A DNA stretch of 64,000 bases from Owenia fusiformis (taxonomy: Eukaryota > Annelida > Polychaeta > Sabellida > Oweniidae): the NCBI GenBank assembly GCA_903813345.2, contig CAIIXF020000001.1, positions 25,099,915 to 25,163,914 on the forward strand. The letters run 5' to 3'. Shown in pieces: positions 1 to 14,000 of the stretch. The position numbers and the translations under genes are program-made. Numbering within the stretch: the stretch's first letter is position 1; every line of letters begins with the position of its first letter. The notes beneath the pieces are model-generated. The model did not search any database. It had not been told where the DNA came from and saw only the letters and a list, made by a program, of their open reading frames with translations.

Positions 1-325
1 TTTACTATGCCTGTATGCTTTGTGACGGTGTAAAAGGGTAGGAGGTCCTATCAAATTATGGTCCTACTCTCCATTGATTTATATGGTGACCTAAATACAA
101 CTCTTTCCCTCATTATCTTATAATACGCAACCAGGGCCAGTAAGGGCCGTTAAGAAAGGGGACCAAAATCCCTGAGGGACCATCATTTCTTTCTTTACCC
201 TGTATGCAATGTAATTGTTATAATTATGACGAGGAAAGTAACTTGAGTTGAGTTCCTCGCTTCAAAACTAGTGGTATCCAACCACTATTCGTCAAACCAG
301 AGTGAAATCTGTGAAAAATATACCC

Positions 326-393
326 TTTACATTTTTTCGACTTCACTTCTTAAAAGAGAGCTTCGTCTTATAACTAGACTTTACGTGCAGGGT
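326..393 (+). repeat. Dispersed repeat, copy 1
   Basis: TTCGACTTCACTTCTTAAAA, GAGAGCTTCGTCTT and TTATAACTAGACT recur at 4085-4150 in the same orientation. No terminal structure is seen. Confidence 0.7.
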
Positions 394-3300
394 AAGTTTG
401 AAAGCCCATCGGCTAGTCCGAGACACTAGTACTGGGCCGAACTCTGATGTGAATCTTGTTGTGATGAGTCAAGGGGTCTGGAGAACAGATGGCTCGAGAG
501 AGGAAACAGTAGTACAAGTCGAACTAATATTCTAGATAGTATCAAAATCCATGAAATTGCATTGTTTATAGCACCTCTGTATACCAAGTTAGTTAAAGAC
601 TAAGATCCAGAAAATGAACATCATCAAACTCTGAAGTCAACGCTATGAGGTCTTCTTGTCATAATGCTGATATTTGTCATTTTTATCATTATTAACTCTC
701 GAACTAATTTCCTAAATTTTTTCCAAAATTCATCAATTATATTAATGCTAATCAAAAATCTCTACATTTTCAGTAAAATTCGTAAACATAGGGCAAATTT
801 TCTTAATTGTCCGCAAAAAATAGCAATTTCATGACCCTTCCTTCTTCTAAATGACTAATGCTTAAATTCATGTAAGTTGGCTTAACTTATCTACATCCAA
901 AGCATCTCTGTATATGATACAAAGAAAAACAGACCACATAAAACACAAGCAGCAGAAACGGAAAGTGACATAAAAATAGTAATCACCCCAGATGATCTGT
1001 TTCTTGGAAGATGAAAGAAAGCTTTCAATTACCACGTGATTATGATCATTAACCGTGGCATCAATTTCCATTCGCATTTCCCGCCGAATTGACTTTATTT
1101 CCAAGCGGATCTGAAACTCGTAAACAAGAGTCGATTTGCTGATTTTGACAGTCCTGTAAAAGAGTTCAGTATTTAATGTATTTCTGATTGAACTGAAACA
1201 AAGGATTCAAATGCCATTCAAGAGACAAAATTGTGGAAAAACAAAGAAAGAACAAACGTTTGACCATGTGGACAAACCTACGTGATGAAGAAAACGATTA
1301 TTTTTTCTAAAAAATAAACATTTTTCTAAATAATTCTAAACGGTAGGATGACTTAACGGAATAGCTTATTGTTAGCTTATGTCCATGGTTAACTTTAGCG
1401 ATAGTCGTCCAAATTATAACAACATAATACAATAACAGGTCAGATCGATCGTGTACCAATCGCATCTCATTTTTTAGCCATATCTAATTGAGAATTAAGA
1501 AACGCCATGGAATACCATGTACGTATCACATTGTTTACTTCAGATCTTCAAATCAAACAATACTTCCTCCCATCATATCATTATGAAGCCATTATTATCC
1601 AATTATAGAATCTACTGTCAAATACAGTCAACACAACGATCCTTTGTCAGAGCTTGTAAACTCACTTTATTTCATTGAAGAACAAAGCCCCAAAATGTTA
1701 ATCTGCAGAAAATGATTGTTTTATGCTCGTGTACTGCATTAAGATGGTGATTTTGGGGGAACATTGGGGCATTAAAAGGCATGAAAGCCGAATTTGGGAC
1801 TAGCGTATAGGCAGATTGTCCCCCAGAAGGCAGAGGCGTCCATTAGCACTCTAATAATGTCTTTTATTACGGTATTAACATAAACGTTGGATTGTGGGCT
1901 TTGATTACAGAACTTGGCGGTGGATATGAAAGTCGGGGTCCACCAAATAATGATGAGGGCGATAATAGAGGACGATGTGTCATACGAGGGATAGATTAAT
2001 ACAATAATATCTCTATCAGGGACCCTACATGGGGTGAGACATTACTCCCACCTTAGGGGGGCTCCGACCCATCTGGTGGAAGCATGGCAAACAGTGATGA
2101 TATTGAGTTGACCAAATTGAAAGAAACACAAAAAGAGCCATTTCCTCAGCCATAAACAAAAACATAATATTGATCAATTTTAGATACTTTCAGATCATTG
2201 CATGTGTGCTCATCTTCTTATCATATATGAACTAAATGGTAAAGTTAAGCTTCAGTTTTGATTGTGAATTTGAAAGTATACACGAAGGCTTTGTGAGTCA
2301 AACTCGGAATGAGGAAGGACCACTTCGAATGGAATAAGAGATTAGTCAATGGATAGGTCCATTGTACACATCACAACTATAAAACAGTCGTTTAAAATAT
2401 TTCTGGTTTTATTTTTGTTTCGTTCAAAGGATTTGTGTATTTGTGGTGATTATTATGACCCCATCAAGGTTAAATAAAATCGGCCAGATTTCCCAAGAAA
2501 TTATTACCATTTACTACTATCTGTTTTCCTGATCATAAAAAATGAACCAAATGACTGGTATTTTACTATAATCGTAGTACAACAAATATAAACATTGGTT
2601 AAAAGTGAAAGCATTTTGTTTGATTTGCATGATGGAACTTTGATCGGATATTTATGTACATTTTAAAACGCCGAGTTAGGGCACCCTAAACCAGAATGCA
2701 CGTAGTGCGAGTCTGAATCATAGTCTGAAAAATAGGGCGTATATAATTCAGATTGACCCAAATGTCTTATTTGGTGCCCATGTCTTTTAATTTAGGCTAT
2801 AACGTTTAATCCTGGTTATGCAATCATCGAGAATTTAAAAACCAAAGACAATGAAGAGCATCACATTGTTAATTATCCCGATGAATGTCCCACTTGGAAT
2901 ATTGAAGTACCATTAGCTCCGACAGCTTATCTGCTTAAATGGGAACATTATGGACCAAAACTCATTTTTAACGAATATGTTTTTTATTGAGTCAGAATTC
3001 ATTTGTCAAGATGGGAAATGATTTGGGTAAATTCCCATTGGATCTACAGACACATTTAAAACAACTTATATAAAATCATGACGCTAAATGAAATAGCAAG
3101 TGCCAAATAACCCACCATCCATCAAAAATGATATCCAATTTGAGACGTTTTCTTAAATTAATGATATTAGATTCGATTGCACGGTTTAAAGATTAATACA
3201 AACCAAATTGATAGGTTCAGGTTTAAAAACTCTCCAAATACAGCGATTATTCAGGTTAGTGAGATAAATCCTTTTCAAGATAAACTGAAATTAGTTTTAA

Positions 3301-4073
3301 GTTATCGAAATCAGAACAATTCTCAAAGCTTGTTCCTGGAACTAAAGATCAGGGACACGATTATCTAAATATTTAGTGAAAATCCCCGAGGATTGAGAAT
3401 TTCAGGATTCTTAGAAGATTGAAGAAGATTGGGGTTCTTTGAAGAGATCAGGGATTGTTGGATAAACCAGAGCAATCAGAAATGATCAATATTCTCTGTT
3501 TGGCAAGACCTCCTTTATAAAAAAATCCGGAGATAAATCTGAGCTTTGCGACGTCTTTGACGCTCTGCCCTCCTATTTATTAAAGTTGTAATAACATCTA
3601 AGTGAAGCAATCCCTCATGTATAAAATATCATGTTAGTTGGAAAGATAGATATATCTTTTTACATTTCTTCTACCAATTGACTAAGCTTATCATGACAGA
3701 TCAAAATTGTTTCTTCTTTCTTCTTGATTACGATGGCCGGTATAAATGAGCCGATAAGGATCTCAATTTGCGCTTAGCGAGATATTGTACGTGAACTATT
3801 GGCTGAGACTGTCTAAAATATATAGGGTTGATGGCGACATCATTTGTTCAATAATAGCTTCGCTTGGTGAACACATAAATCCTTTTGCCCATATCAAAAT
3901 TGCCCATATAAAATAAGTAACTAAGGAATGTAAAAGTTCGTTGACATTAATAGGATAACGCAAAATATACTCCATAAAGTTCAAAACGATGTTTGAGTTT
4001 GCATCATATGTTTTTCAAGGACAAGTTCATCATAGTAGATTTAGACAGGTCAAAATCTACGTAAGATTGTACT

Positions 4074-4150
4074 CTTTGCATTCGTTCGACTTCGCTTCTC
4101 AAAAGAGAGCTTCGTCTTCATAGCTTATAACTAGACTCCGCGCATAGGGT
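4074..4150 (+). repeat. Dispersed repeat, copy 2
   Basis: Direct copy of 326-393 with a small internal insertion (CATAGC) and diverged ends. Confidence 0.7.
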
Positions 4151-4420
4151 AGTGGGGTTGCTGCCTTTTAACAAATATTAAACGACGATCTCAGAAATCT
4201 CATCTAACACCTCTTTTAATCATGTTACTAGCCCTTTTAGAGTAGAAATTAAAGCTTATCTACTATTCTCAAAATTTTCAGTGAACATTTTTCATGGATA
4301 ACATTCACCCATAAATGTAATCATAAACCGTGTGGTGTCCATGTATAGTCTAGCTACAAGCCCTTGTAACCCCCCCCCCCCCCCCCCAACTTCACAGATC
4401 CCCAAAGGTTGTGTTGGTGA

Positions 4421-5001
4421 AGTAGATAAGGGGGAGGTCCGCAGTCTTGAAGCAAGACTATGATGTCCAATGAGATAAAATCCTCGTGCATTTTGAAAAA
4501 AATGAGATTGGAAATATCTAATTTTCTTTAAACCTAGTGATGACCGTAAGGTCATTATGGCTTGGGATATTGGAGATTATTTTTCTTCATGTTGTGCTCT
4601 TTAATCTTTTCGCATACTTTGTTTGGTATTTTGTCTTTATCATTTTTAGGTATTTTTGTGCATTATTTATTTTTGTTGTCGCGAACAACTTTCCATTTAA
4701 CTATATCAACGTGATACTCAAAAATAAAATGAACGTACAATGTCGTGTTTATTGTATTCTGTTCATAATTATATATTGTATTTATCTCTCAAATCAACAC
4801 ATATTTACATCAATTGCACATATTATGCTAACAGTCAACTTTATACATCTACTAATATTTGTTACAATCATTTATCTCTATATACATTTGTAAGAACCAA
4901 AAGAAGTTCACGTCTATATAATATTGTAAGGCAAAATATCCACATAAATTAAATGTCTGTTTTGTAGTCTTGCTTCAAGACCCTGTAGTCTATCTACATT
5001 C
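4421..5001. repeat. Inverted ~40-bp arms 0.5 kb apart
   Basis: GTAGATAAGGGGGAGGTCC..GTCTTGAAGCAAGACTA near 4422-4462 is matched in reverse by TAGTCTTGCTTCAAGACCCT..TATCTAC near 4965-5000. The region between is AT-rich and non-coding. Possibly a degraded inverted-repeat transposon. A poly-C tract precedes it at about 4371-4387. Confidence 0.5.
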
Positions 5002-5130
5002 TTTATCGGGTATGTTGATATATTATACTATTGTATATCTATGGTTTGATAATAATCTGTTTTTATTTATATCGGAGGGCGTCCATCGTGAATACAAATT
5101 CACTGTCTAAAATTACTATAACATCATTAA

Positions 5131-5257
5131 CAAGGTATTAACATGCAGAATGTCACCACCTTCCATTTGATACAGACGCCGAACGCGGAACACTAACATC
5201 CACCATTAAAAGTTGGAGACTCTGTAACAATATGTCACCACTAGTGGTGGTGACATA
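5131..5257. mobile_element. Short copy of the ATGTCACCACC MITE
   Basis: Begins ACAAGGTATTAACATGCAGA and ends with the near-palindrome TGTCACCACTAGTGGTGGTG followed by ACATA. Shares CCATTTGATACAGAC and AGTTGGAGAC with the copies at 25468 and 26052. Confidence 0.7.
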
Positions 5258-5849
5258 AAAGCTATTTTTTGTTTGTTTATCATTGTTGTCGCATATTCAT
5301 TGTCATTTTGGCATGTACAATATCATTTACATAATAAGTGTTTGATTTTTGTCACTATACTTGGTAGAAAGATGGATTTTACCTTTAAGACCAAACAACA
5401 GAATTAGAGTATCAAAACTGCAGATCCTCAGAAATAATGCTTCGTGACAAATTTCACTGTGAACATATTTAAGTTAGACTGGGCTGGGTCTGCAGATTTA
5501 ATATTACTACAACTTTAAATCTAAATGGAATGTATTTCTTCCACCATGTTTTTGATGTCTCTTAAAAGAATTTCATCTTGTTGGTAGATAGGGGGACGTT
5601 GCGCTCTAATTATATTTTGCATCTGATTTGAGTTCCAAGAGCGTATAATCATCCATTGTCTATAATGGTCATTAACAATGACCGAGTGTTCTCTCTCACT
5701 ACCTGATGCTTATTACAGCTAGTGTCATACCTTGGTATTGAGCTGTCATGGCTACACAGAATACCAGCCCCTGTGCATGATAGTAACGTCACGTCTTTGT
5801 AATGTCACATTTTAAATAAGACTAGTTGTAAGTATAGGATACAAGGCTA

Positions 5850-8800
5850 TCACGCTCTCTCTATATCAGTTTTATATGGCTGGAATAAACTTGGAACTGT
5901 TGGTGCACTATGTGATATTGGGATTGGTGCTGGGAGTGACGTTGAGATCAAAGGAAGTGACGTTGATGGAAGAGTGGTCGAAATTGACGCGGCCGCTATG
6001 CTTCCATAGTATAGATGACACGTACAGGGCTCACCAGGACCAGATGAGCACGACCCACCCGTCTGGCCAAGGAGCGTATGGTGCCCCAGAGCACTAGGTG
6101 GGGTAGGGTGGTCACGTGTCGTGCTAAGTGGTGACGTAGATAGAGTATTTAATGACGTGGGAGGAGTAGTTGGAGCTGCAACATCTGGCACGGATGGCCT
6201 CAATATCGGGTTTGCTAAAATGTCTGCTCGGGGCCGAAGTGGGTTAGGGATGGGGTATGGACTGTACGAATGTGCTGCTCTCTGGTTGAGGCTTTGTAGT
6301 CCTAAACTTGCGTAGTAGTTCAATGGCGATGCAGCAGAGTTTGGTAGGGTGTAGGGATAACCAGCTGCAGCCGCAGCGTTCATTAGATAGGCGTATAGGT
6401 TTGGGTCTGGAATGCCGTATGGCCAGGCCATAGCCATCCTTTGGCGTTTGTCCTTCATTCGACGGTTTTGAAACCAAACCTGAAAAGATAAAATAATATA
6501 CATTAGGACAAGGTACAGTGATCATACTGTCTATTAATTGTATATCTATAATATTTAATAAGTTATTTATTTCAAAGATGAGATTATAATTTTTAATAGT
6601 TTTTGACTCGTTTAATACCTATGACTGACATTCCCGTACCTTGATAGTTGATTCAGGTAAGTTGAGTGATGCGGCTAATTCACATCTTCTTGGGCGAGAA
6701 ACATAGTTTTCCCTGTAGAATTCCTTTTCCAGTCGCGCAATCTGTTCTCTGGTGAATGCTGTTCTATACCTACGGATGTTAGGGTCGTCAATGTTACCTG
6801 AATAAATCACGAAAATAATTTCATAAGTGAGAGTACACACATATTGAGTGAACCTGTTAATTTGTTAATTGTACCATGTAGGCAGCGTTTGTTGTTCCAT
6901 TGTATTGTATCATCAAATTATACCTAACTACTAAACGCTGGTATATGATCACATCCATCAACTGATTATGTTATCATTGTGACATAATGTATAAGTGTTA
7001 CTCAACAAATACAAGCAGGTTTTGCGTGACGCGATAACAATTATGTCATAAATATTTAATTAACCAAATATTTTCTATCTTGAGCCTATCAATCAGTTAT
7101 ATGATTACATTTGTTTTAAATGTATGTGTTCATTAATAATCGTTCCATTAATACTATTATTAATATAGGAGCAGCAAAAACTATAGGAACGAGCTGCGAG
7201 CCCGGGGCTACGAGTGAGTGCAATAGGCTATTTTTCATTGTCATCATTCCATCATCATGATAAACCATGACATCTCAATTCATCATTAGCCCTGAGATGT
7301 TTCAGGTGAAACAGAAAGATGTTATGAGTATCAGAATGTCATTCCATGACTTGCCTAAAATGTCGGACAGTTCTGATCTTCGTAGTAATTGTCATAGTTT
7401 TGGGTTGTATTTCTTTCTCCTTCGTAATATCTATTTCGTCATTTATATTTTAATTTCACCAGTTACATATACTAGTTCCCTATAGTCATTCTCCTTTCCT
7501 AAATTGTCTGGTGTATCAGAATGTTTTTCTGCTGTCATTTATCATACTTTGTGGTTATACTATATTATGCCAATCATTGTCCCATTAGCTTTTAATAATA
7601 CAGGCGTTTGTTTTAGATCACCCAATGAACGACAATGCAATTTACCATAAAGCAATAATGAACGTTTTATAACAAATACCAATCAAATTACCACTGATCA
7701 AATTATGATGTCAGAGCAAGAATATTAGGATTTTATCGTTCTTTATGATCTATTATTTATGTTCGGCAAATACACCAGTATAATTCAGCTAAATATGTTA
7801 TGAATATAATGCAGCTTTTGAAATGATCTGAAAGAGCATTCGGGATATGATGGGCCCCCTATAATAGACTGATGGCTGGTCGCACGTGGACTTTTGACGT
7901 TTGTTGCCAAAGAATGGCCATTAACTTATGTTGAACATCATAATAACTGTCTTACTAGCGATATAAAACTAAAAAGGCTCATTTAAAAAGCATATAGACT
8001 AGTAAAACTTTGTTTATTTGGAAATTAATAATGATGGGGCTTGTTGAACAAGCTTTGAACACTGGAGAGATCAAAGGCATTTTTAGTTGGGAATTGAAAT
8101 CTATCCCATTTGACTGGTGTGTCACGGAAAATGCCTACTAATGGGGGTGATCATCATCATAAACATTACAAACAACTAAAATTTACATTTCAAAGTCATC
8201 TTAAAGGGGTTATTCGGTGCATTCCCATAAATTGTATCCCAATCGTTTTCTTGGCGTTGACATTGGACTGCTTGTAGTAAGTGACGCGGTAGTTTTTTCT
8301 AAATGGAAGGGATGGGGACGTGTGTCCAAGGATTGAGGAAATTAAAACATATAACCACTGATCGTAATCAGTTATGATTCAGCCAATTTGACAAAAGTCC
8401 ACTATTTCCACAAGTGACGTATTCTGTTGATCAAATGGAGTTGTTTTCACTATCTCTGTTTTATTACCAAAACATGTTAATTAAAGTAATCCTGAATGGT
8501 ATGGTTGCTTGTTGATGCATCATTGTAACAGGAACCTCCAATGTTGCACATCAAATTAGCAGATCACTAACAATTTAATGGTCGATCTACAATTTGTTAT
8601 TACACAAAAGCCATGTGTGTCCATCATTATGACGTTACTCCTGTTTACACGTTCTTACCCCATTTCTTTTCCACCCCTCATCATCAGTAATTGGAAATCG
8701 AGCTTATCACGCCAGGAAGTAAACAATGTTGACGACTTGGGACGTAACACATCATTAGAAATCATCCCAATTTTGCCCACCCTGTTTTAATAGATATTTG

Positions 8801-11054
8801 ATTTGTCAAGACGGTGTACCAAATTTCATATAAATCGTAACATATCCATATCAACCAATAAGAACACAGAAATCTAATTCAAAAATCAAACTAAATTAAA
8901 CTGAAATCTATGACGAGCGTAGCGAATTTTTGTAAGCAGGGATTATTGATTTTATACGATCAACCATTGTTACTCCTAAAATAACACCCTTTATTTGATA
9001 ATCTATCAATTCTTTGGAAGACAAACCAGAAGATTGAATGAAAGGTATGAATGAATAGGTTCTGGATGTGAGTCAGTAAAATATATATTTGCAAAATTCT
9101 GTTACTATTATTCAAAATGAGTACATCTGTCTTAATGATAGTGAATGATAACTCTTTATGCAGTTTTGATGTATCCCGGGATACGAGGGTTGGGATTAAT
9201 CAAAAACATATCTAAATTATCAAAATCCAATAATGACAATAATAGAGAAAATAATGGAGAGATACTTAGAGCAGATAATCGCAATTTTATAAATCGTTCA
9301 TTGACTAGGGAATTTTTGATGCTTCGTTCTCATAATAATAGTTTGTTTTGTTACTTTGTGCTCATGTACGTGTTCATTTGTTCGCTTGGTTGAATAAGTC
9401 AGGGTTTCAATGATTGCATCGATTTGAGTGGCAATCGAGATTTCGTCCCTTATTAATGTAGATATTGTGCATCTGATGATTTTTGCTTTCGAACAATACA
9501 ATAACATACTCAGCTTAGTCATATGATTAAATGCTACTACATGGGTCTATGTTTAAAATTTTCATTTTCAACCAGTAAGTATAGTCACATCATGATAAAT
9601 CATGGTCGTTTATTAGTTCCTTCTAGTTGAAAAACAGAAAGAAGCGATGAGTCAGAATGAATGAAGTGGTCATGTCTAGTACCCTAATGATGACACTGAT
9701 CTTGAAACTCTTAAAATAATTTAACATAAAGTTGTGTAAGATATGGGAATATTCAAAGGCCTTTCCAGGGACCTGTCATATTTTGAATAATCGTCGCTGA
9801 TTGAAACGTTGAAATGTACAATGCGTTCAAATGTTACTATTCATTCGTCAGTCAACAATAATTATTCGTGAATTAATTTCACAATGATACACATAATGAA
9901 TGTGCTTTGAAATATTTAATTTCAATTCTCAATTTTGCTACTGTATTTGGTTTAGTATTTGCGGTACTTGACGCCACTTGCAGTTCAAATGCAAATCGTA
10001 TTTGTAAACACAAATAATTAATTGTAATTCACACTAATGAAACGCCATAATCTGTCTAATCGCTTGATTATTGTTAACAATATATGTCTAATGCGTTAAT
10101 CTTCTCACATAAGAATCGCAATCTGAACTTCAAATGTTACATCAAAGTAGAGAAGTGTGTCCCTTATACAAGTAGTCGTTTATTTAAGGTAAATATTTAA
10201 GAAGAAAATATTCTGAGAGAAAAATAGGATTTCGAAAATCGTATACCTAAACCTTATACTTCGAATTATTTACTATCATAACTGAAAAGAACTTAAAACA
10301 TTCCATTCGGAAATAAAATATCAGAATGTGAAACTAACAATTTTAATCTACATCTTAATTACTATTTTTTACTTTCAATTGTATTATAAAAATTGGGATT
10401 AAGCAAGTGGCATCTGTGATCATACCGACTGTTCCAGAACCAAGATTAAATAGAATTAAATAAAACTTGAAAAACATAAAAATGGCAAACAGGTAGCTCT
10501 AATTAGACGTTGCCGATGGCAAAATGTTAACACTAATCATAACTTGAACAATCTCTTATAATATGTATATCATACATCTACACAATAATCATGTTACGTC
10601 ACTAATTAACAAACTTTTCCACTTGTTACAATCCTAAAAATGGCTCGAAGTTATTGTTTAAATTTAATTGAATGATCATAACAAATATTACTATGCCTTG
10701 CTACAACATGCAACTCAAATGTTCTTTTTTAACTATTCGTATCGTTGTGTTTTTAAATCTCATAACATTTATTATATAAAAATTATATTTACCCATAAGT
10801 TGATTGGTTTTTCCCTTCACATCATTGTCACTTAATGCATCATCGTCCGAGAAAGTTGGGGACACTTTTCCGTCATGAAATCTCTCAGCCATGTCGTTGT
10901 GGACATGTGGGTAGGGTCCCATAGGGCTGTGGGGCGTGGGTGCGGTCATTATGTCGATCTCTTGGTCGTGGTCTGTCTCTACCATCTTGCCGTTGGTCTT
11001 CTCCTGGAGTGTGTCGGTGTTGATGTGTTCGCGTTCAGTTTTAAATGACTGCAT
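5850..11054 (-). CDS. Evx: Even-skipped/Evx homeodomain transcription factor, 3 coding exons
   Basis: Exons on the minus strand are 11054-10793, 6797-6640 and 6479-5850 (stop), joining in phases 1 and 0 to give about 349 residues. The homeodomain (residues ~95-154) has the Evx signature [34 protein letters not shown] and [14 protein letters not shown], followed by [12 protein letters not shown] and an alanine stretch. The second intron falls exactly between homeodomain positions 46 and 47. Start choice: the open frame extends 10 codons upstream to a GTG, but an in-frame TAA sits two codons before it, so the ATG at 11054 (AAAGAATGC context) is taken. Exon 1 is acidic and low complexity. The C-terminus is Pro/Ser/Thr-rich and ends [12 protein letters not shown]; LFxPY resembles the Groucho-binding LFKPY motif known from Drosophila Eve. 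Expected role: nuclear sequence-specific regulator of axial and neural patterning. No Hox gene is seen in the window. Family assignment is very secure; the exact start less so. Confidence 0.95.
6798..10792. other. Evx intron 1 (about 4 kb)
   Basis: AT-rich, with no coding exon or defined repeat recognised. Conserved enhancers could be here but cannot be told from one sequence. Confidence 0.7.
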
Positions 11055-11084
11055 TCTTTCGCTCGGTGCGCTTTTTACGGCCAC

Positions 11085-14000
11085 GGGTTAACCACAAGCA
11101 AGAGCGGATATCCAAAAGTCCACAAATTGATGTCACTCTCTCGTTGTAGTGAACTCAAATAATTACACAAAGTTTGTTGCAAAATTGCAGCTCTTTCAAA
11201 TTTATAAAGTCCAATTTTGGTCCACTAGGTTGTTTGCTATATCGCAATAGAATGTGTCAGTATGAATGGCCCAGTAGCCTTATGTATGCCAGTGCCATCA
11301 TTACTCTGACGACGTTACAGTAAATATTCATGAGATGCTGATCATAAGCCCTGCCTCTCTATATCTGTCCAATAAGGGAGCACACTCTTTTCCATTGATT
11401 TGGGATTATCCCCGAAGGGAATGTTCTTAGATAGCAACCATGACAGTATGATTAATTGGAGGCGGTACTTATTACGGAACACTACAGATGATCGCAAACC
11501 ATTGGTGGTCAAATGTCGCCCCCAGACTTTCACCAATCATCGTTACATCATGCTATAAAACCATTAGCTATATCATTACATTGCCATCATGAATGAACAA
11601 TTTACTTTGATCCTGGACAATGTTTTCACAATTTAGACAAGATGTTGAAAAGATTGCGCATAACAAAAAATATAAAATGATGTCCCATTGACGCCTGGGG
11701 TTAGGATTACAGCATCCACAAATGTCTTCCCACACACTGTGACACAAAGAAAAACACATGTATGTATGTATACAATGCAAAACAATGTCATCTGAATATT
11801 CCAAGTTTCGCATACAGTATAATTCATTTGCAATTTAGTAATCAATTGCGCTTGATGGATAGTCCAAAGTTGACAATAAACTTGGAAAAGAGCGATAAAC
11901 TTGGTGCTAAGCGATCTTTAGAGTTTACAAACATCCAACTCTAATGCAATAATCGTTGATAAATTAGACTTTGATTTCCACCGACAGTAGTGAAAAATTG
12001 AACTACATGAATAGTTCACCTGATATTCAGCGCTTTTTTCTACAAATCCGAAAAACTAAGGAACCACTTATAGGCTTACTAAAATGTTTTGTAATGTTCT
12101 AACATAGTCTGAACCTAGCATCAAGCGCGGCATTCAAAGTTGACATTATTTTATAGTTAAGAGGGGTAATCTAAAGAAATAGAGCAGTTTTACATGTCAA
12201 TTTATATGCGGAAGACCTGTAAGCAGTCCGTGTGTCCAACACTTCTACTTTGATCTTGTTCATCTTATTGTTGGTTTAATCATCTTTATAATGGCTGGTT
12301 TAATTGCTGAAGAATAGGCAAAGTATTACGCCTTTGTATTTTTATGCTTTTTCTATGTTCACCCCTCAATATACTGATATATGACTAGATACGGATGAAA
12401 TAGACTGATAGAGGACTAAGCTTATAAAAAAGGCAAAGGGACATATTACAGTTACAGACAAGTCATGATTCTGGCTATCAAAAATTATTATAACAATTAA
12501 AATCCACATTTACTTCTTAAAGTTTCTGCTTCGGAATGGTTTCTTTGATTCTTGATTTCTAATGTAGATATCATGGAAATTTATACCCTACCATCTGTTA
12601 TTTAAAAGCCACTTCGTGAGTTATGATGGGATATTCATAGACGGCAAATCTCGCTCACTTATCGCAATCATCATTACAGACTTATTGGTCCTTTTATACC
12701 ATTCTAACATCACAATCTGGAGTAACACACAAGAGAACTTCCGTTTCCTTTGATCCGTTAATACTTTACAAAATAAGTGATAAGAATATAAAATCTAGTG
12801 CAGATTTTAGATAGCTTCTTAGGATGTTATCTGCATCAGTCCGCGAATTCATTCTGGGTTGCATAAAATGTGAATTTAATTGACATAAGTTGATTTGATG
12901 ATTTAATGAAAGGTGATCAATGGCTAGTGACGGCGAATTCTTACTAAAACAAACATTATGAACATATGCCAGAATAATTATTATCTTTTTATGGTTTCCT
13001 AATTGGCACATTGACTCAACGATGAAAGACATCGTCCCCTGTTTCAGTTGTAACCATGATTCAAAGATGGCGCTGAGCTCAAATAATGGGGAATAAACAC
13101 GGTTACAATAGTCGTCACCATGTTATCAGTATTTCATACTAAGAACTCATTACCGTTATACTTATCAATATTCTGATTTCAGAGATTGCTTAAAATCAAT
13201 GTTTATCTTATTATTTTAACACCGTGTGATCAACAGTCTAAAAAACTAAAGATTTCATAGAAAATACTTTATACCACATGAACTTGTAACCAATGAAATA
13301 AATACTTCAAGGGGGAGTAGGCTAGTACATCCTGGGTAGGCACGCCCTCCTTTGTCAGATCCAATTTGCCTATTATTGCCAAATCAAAGTGGTAATTGGT
13401 AAGAACAAAAGTCTTTATTTGTAGATTTAAAGGAGGGACTTTCTCTCACTTGTACTTCAATAATAACATGATCGTACAAATCTCTGAGGAGTTCAACTGA
13501 TTCTTAAGTCACTCAAAGCTTTTAATTTTCTCTGCCACTTATGTGGTGCTTCGGAACCTATTCGTTAGGCATCATAACTCAATCAACTTGTATTACGGGA
13601 ATTAAAACTATAGGGGTTAATAAATTTATATGTAATTAAATTATAGTTGTGTTCTTAAAGTGGCTAATCCCGGCAATCCAATAGTTTGAGAGTTAATTGG
13701 GTGGAGATGCCGATCGTTGTTTTGATTCCCTCGGGAGAATCGCGTCACCCTCGGGAACCGTTTAGTTGCATATAAATTGCTACTAGGCCGCATTAGTACA
13801 TGGAAACTGGCAATAATTAGCATGGTATCTCATCTCTATCTTAATCATTACTATTGTTTGCAAGATGATGAGACATTAACATTACATTCTACTCGTCCAT
13901 AAAGGCCCATGGAATGCGCATTATATGTATTATGCCCGATCATCACACCTCTAAAAATCTCCTTATAGAAAACTTGAAATGATCAAAATGAGACCCTTGA

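Larger units (their letters stand above)
1..5849. other. Gene-free interval downstream of Evx
   Basis: Only short chance frames are present. It contains the dispersed repeats listed separately. No tRNA, rRNA or further exon was recognised. Confidence 0.7.

Noticed and set aside
5876-6315. Plus-strand frames across the Evx last exon
   Set aside because: Shadows of the Evx coding sequence on the other strand.
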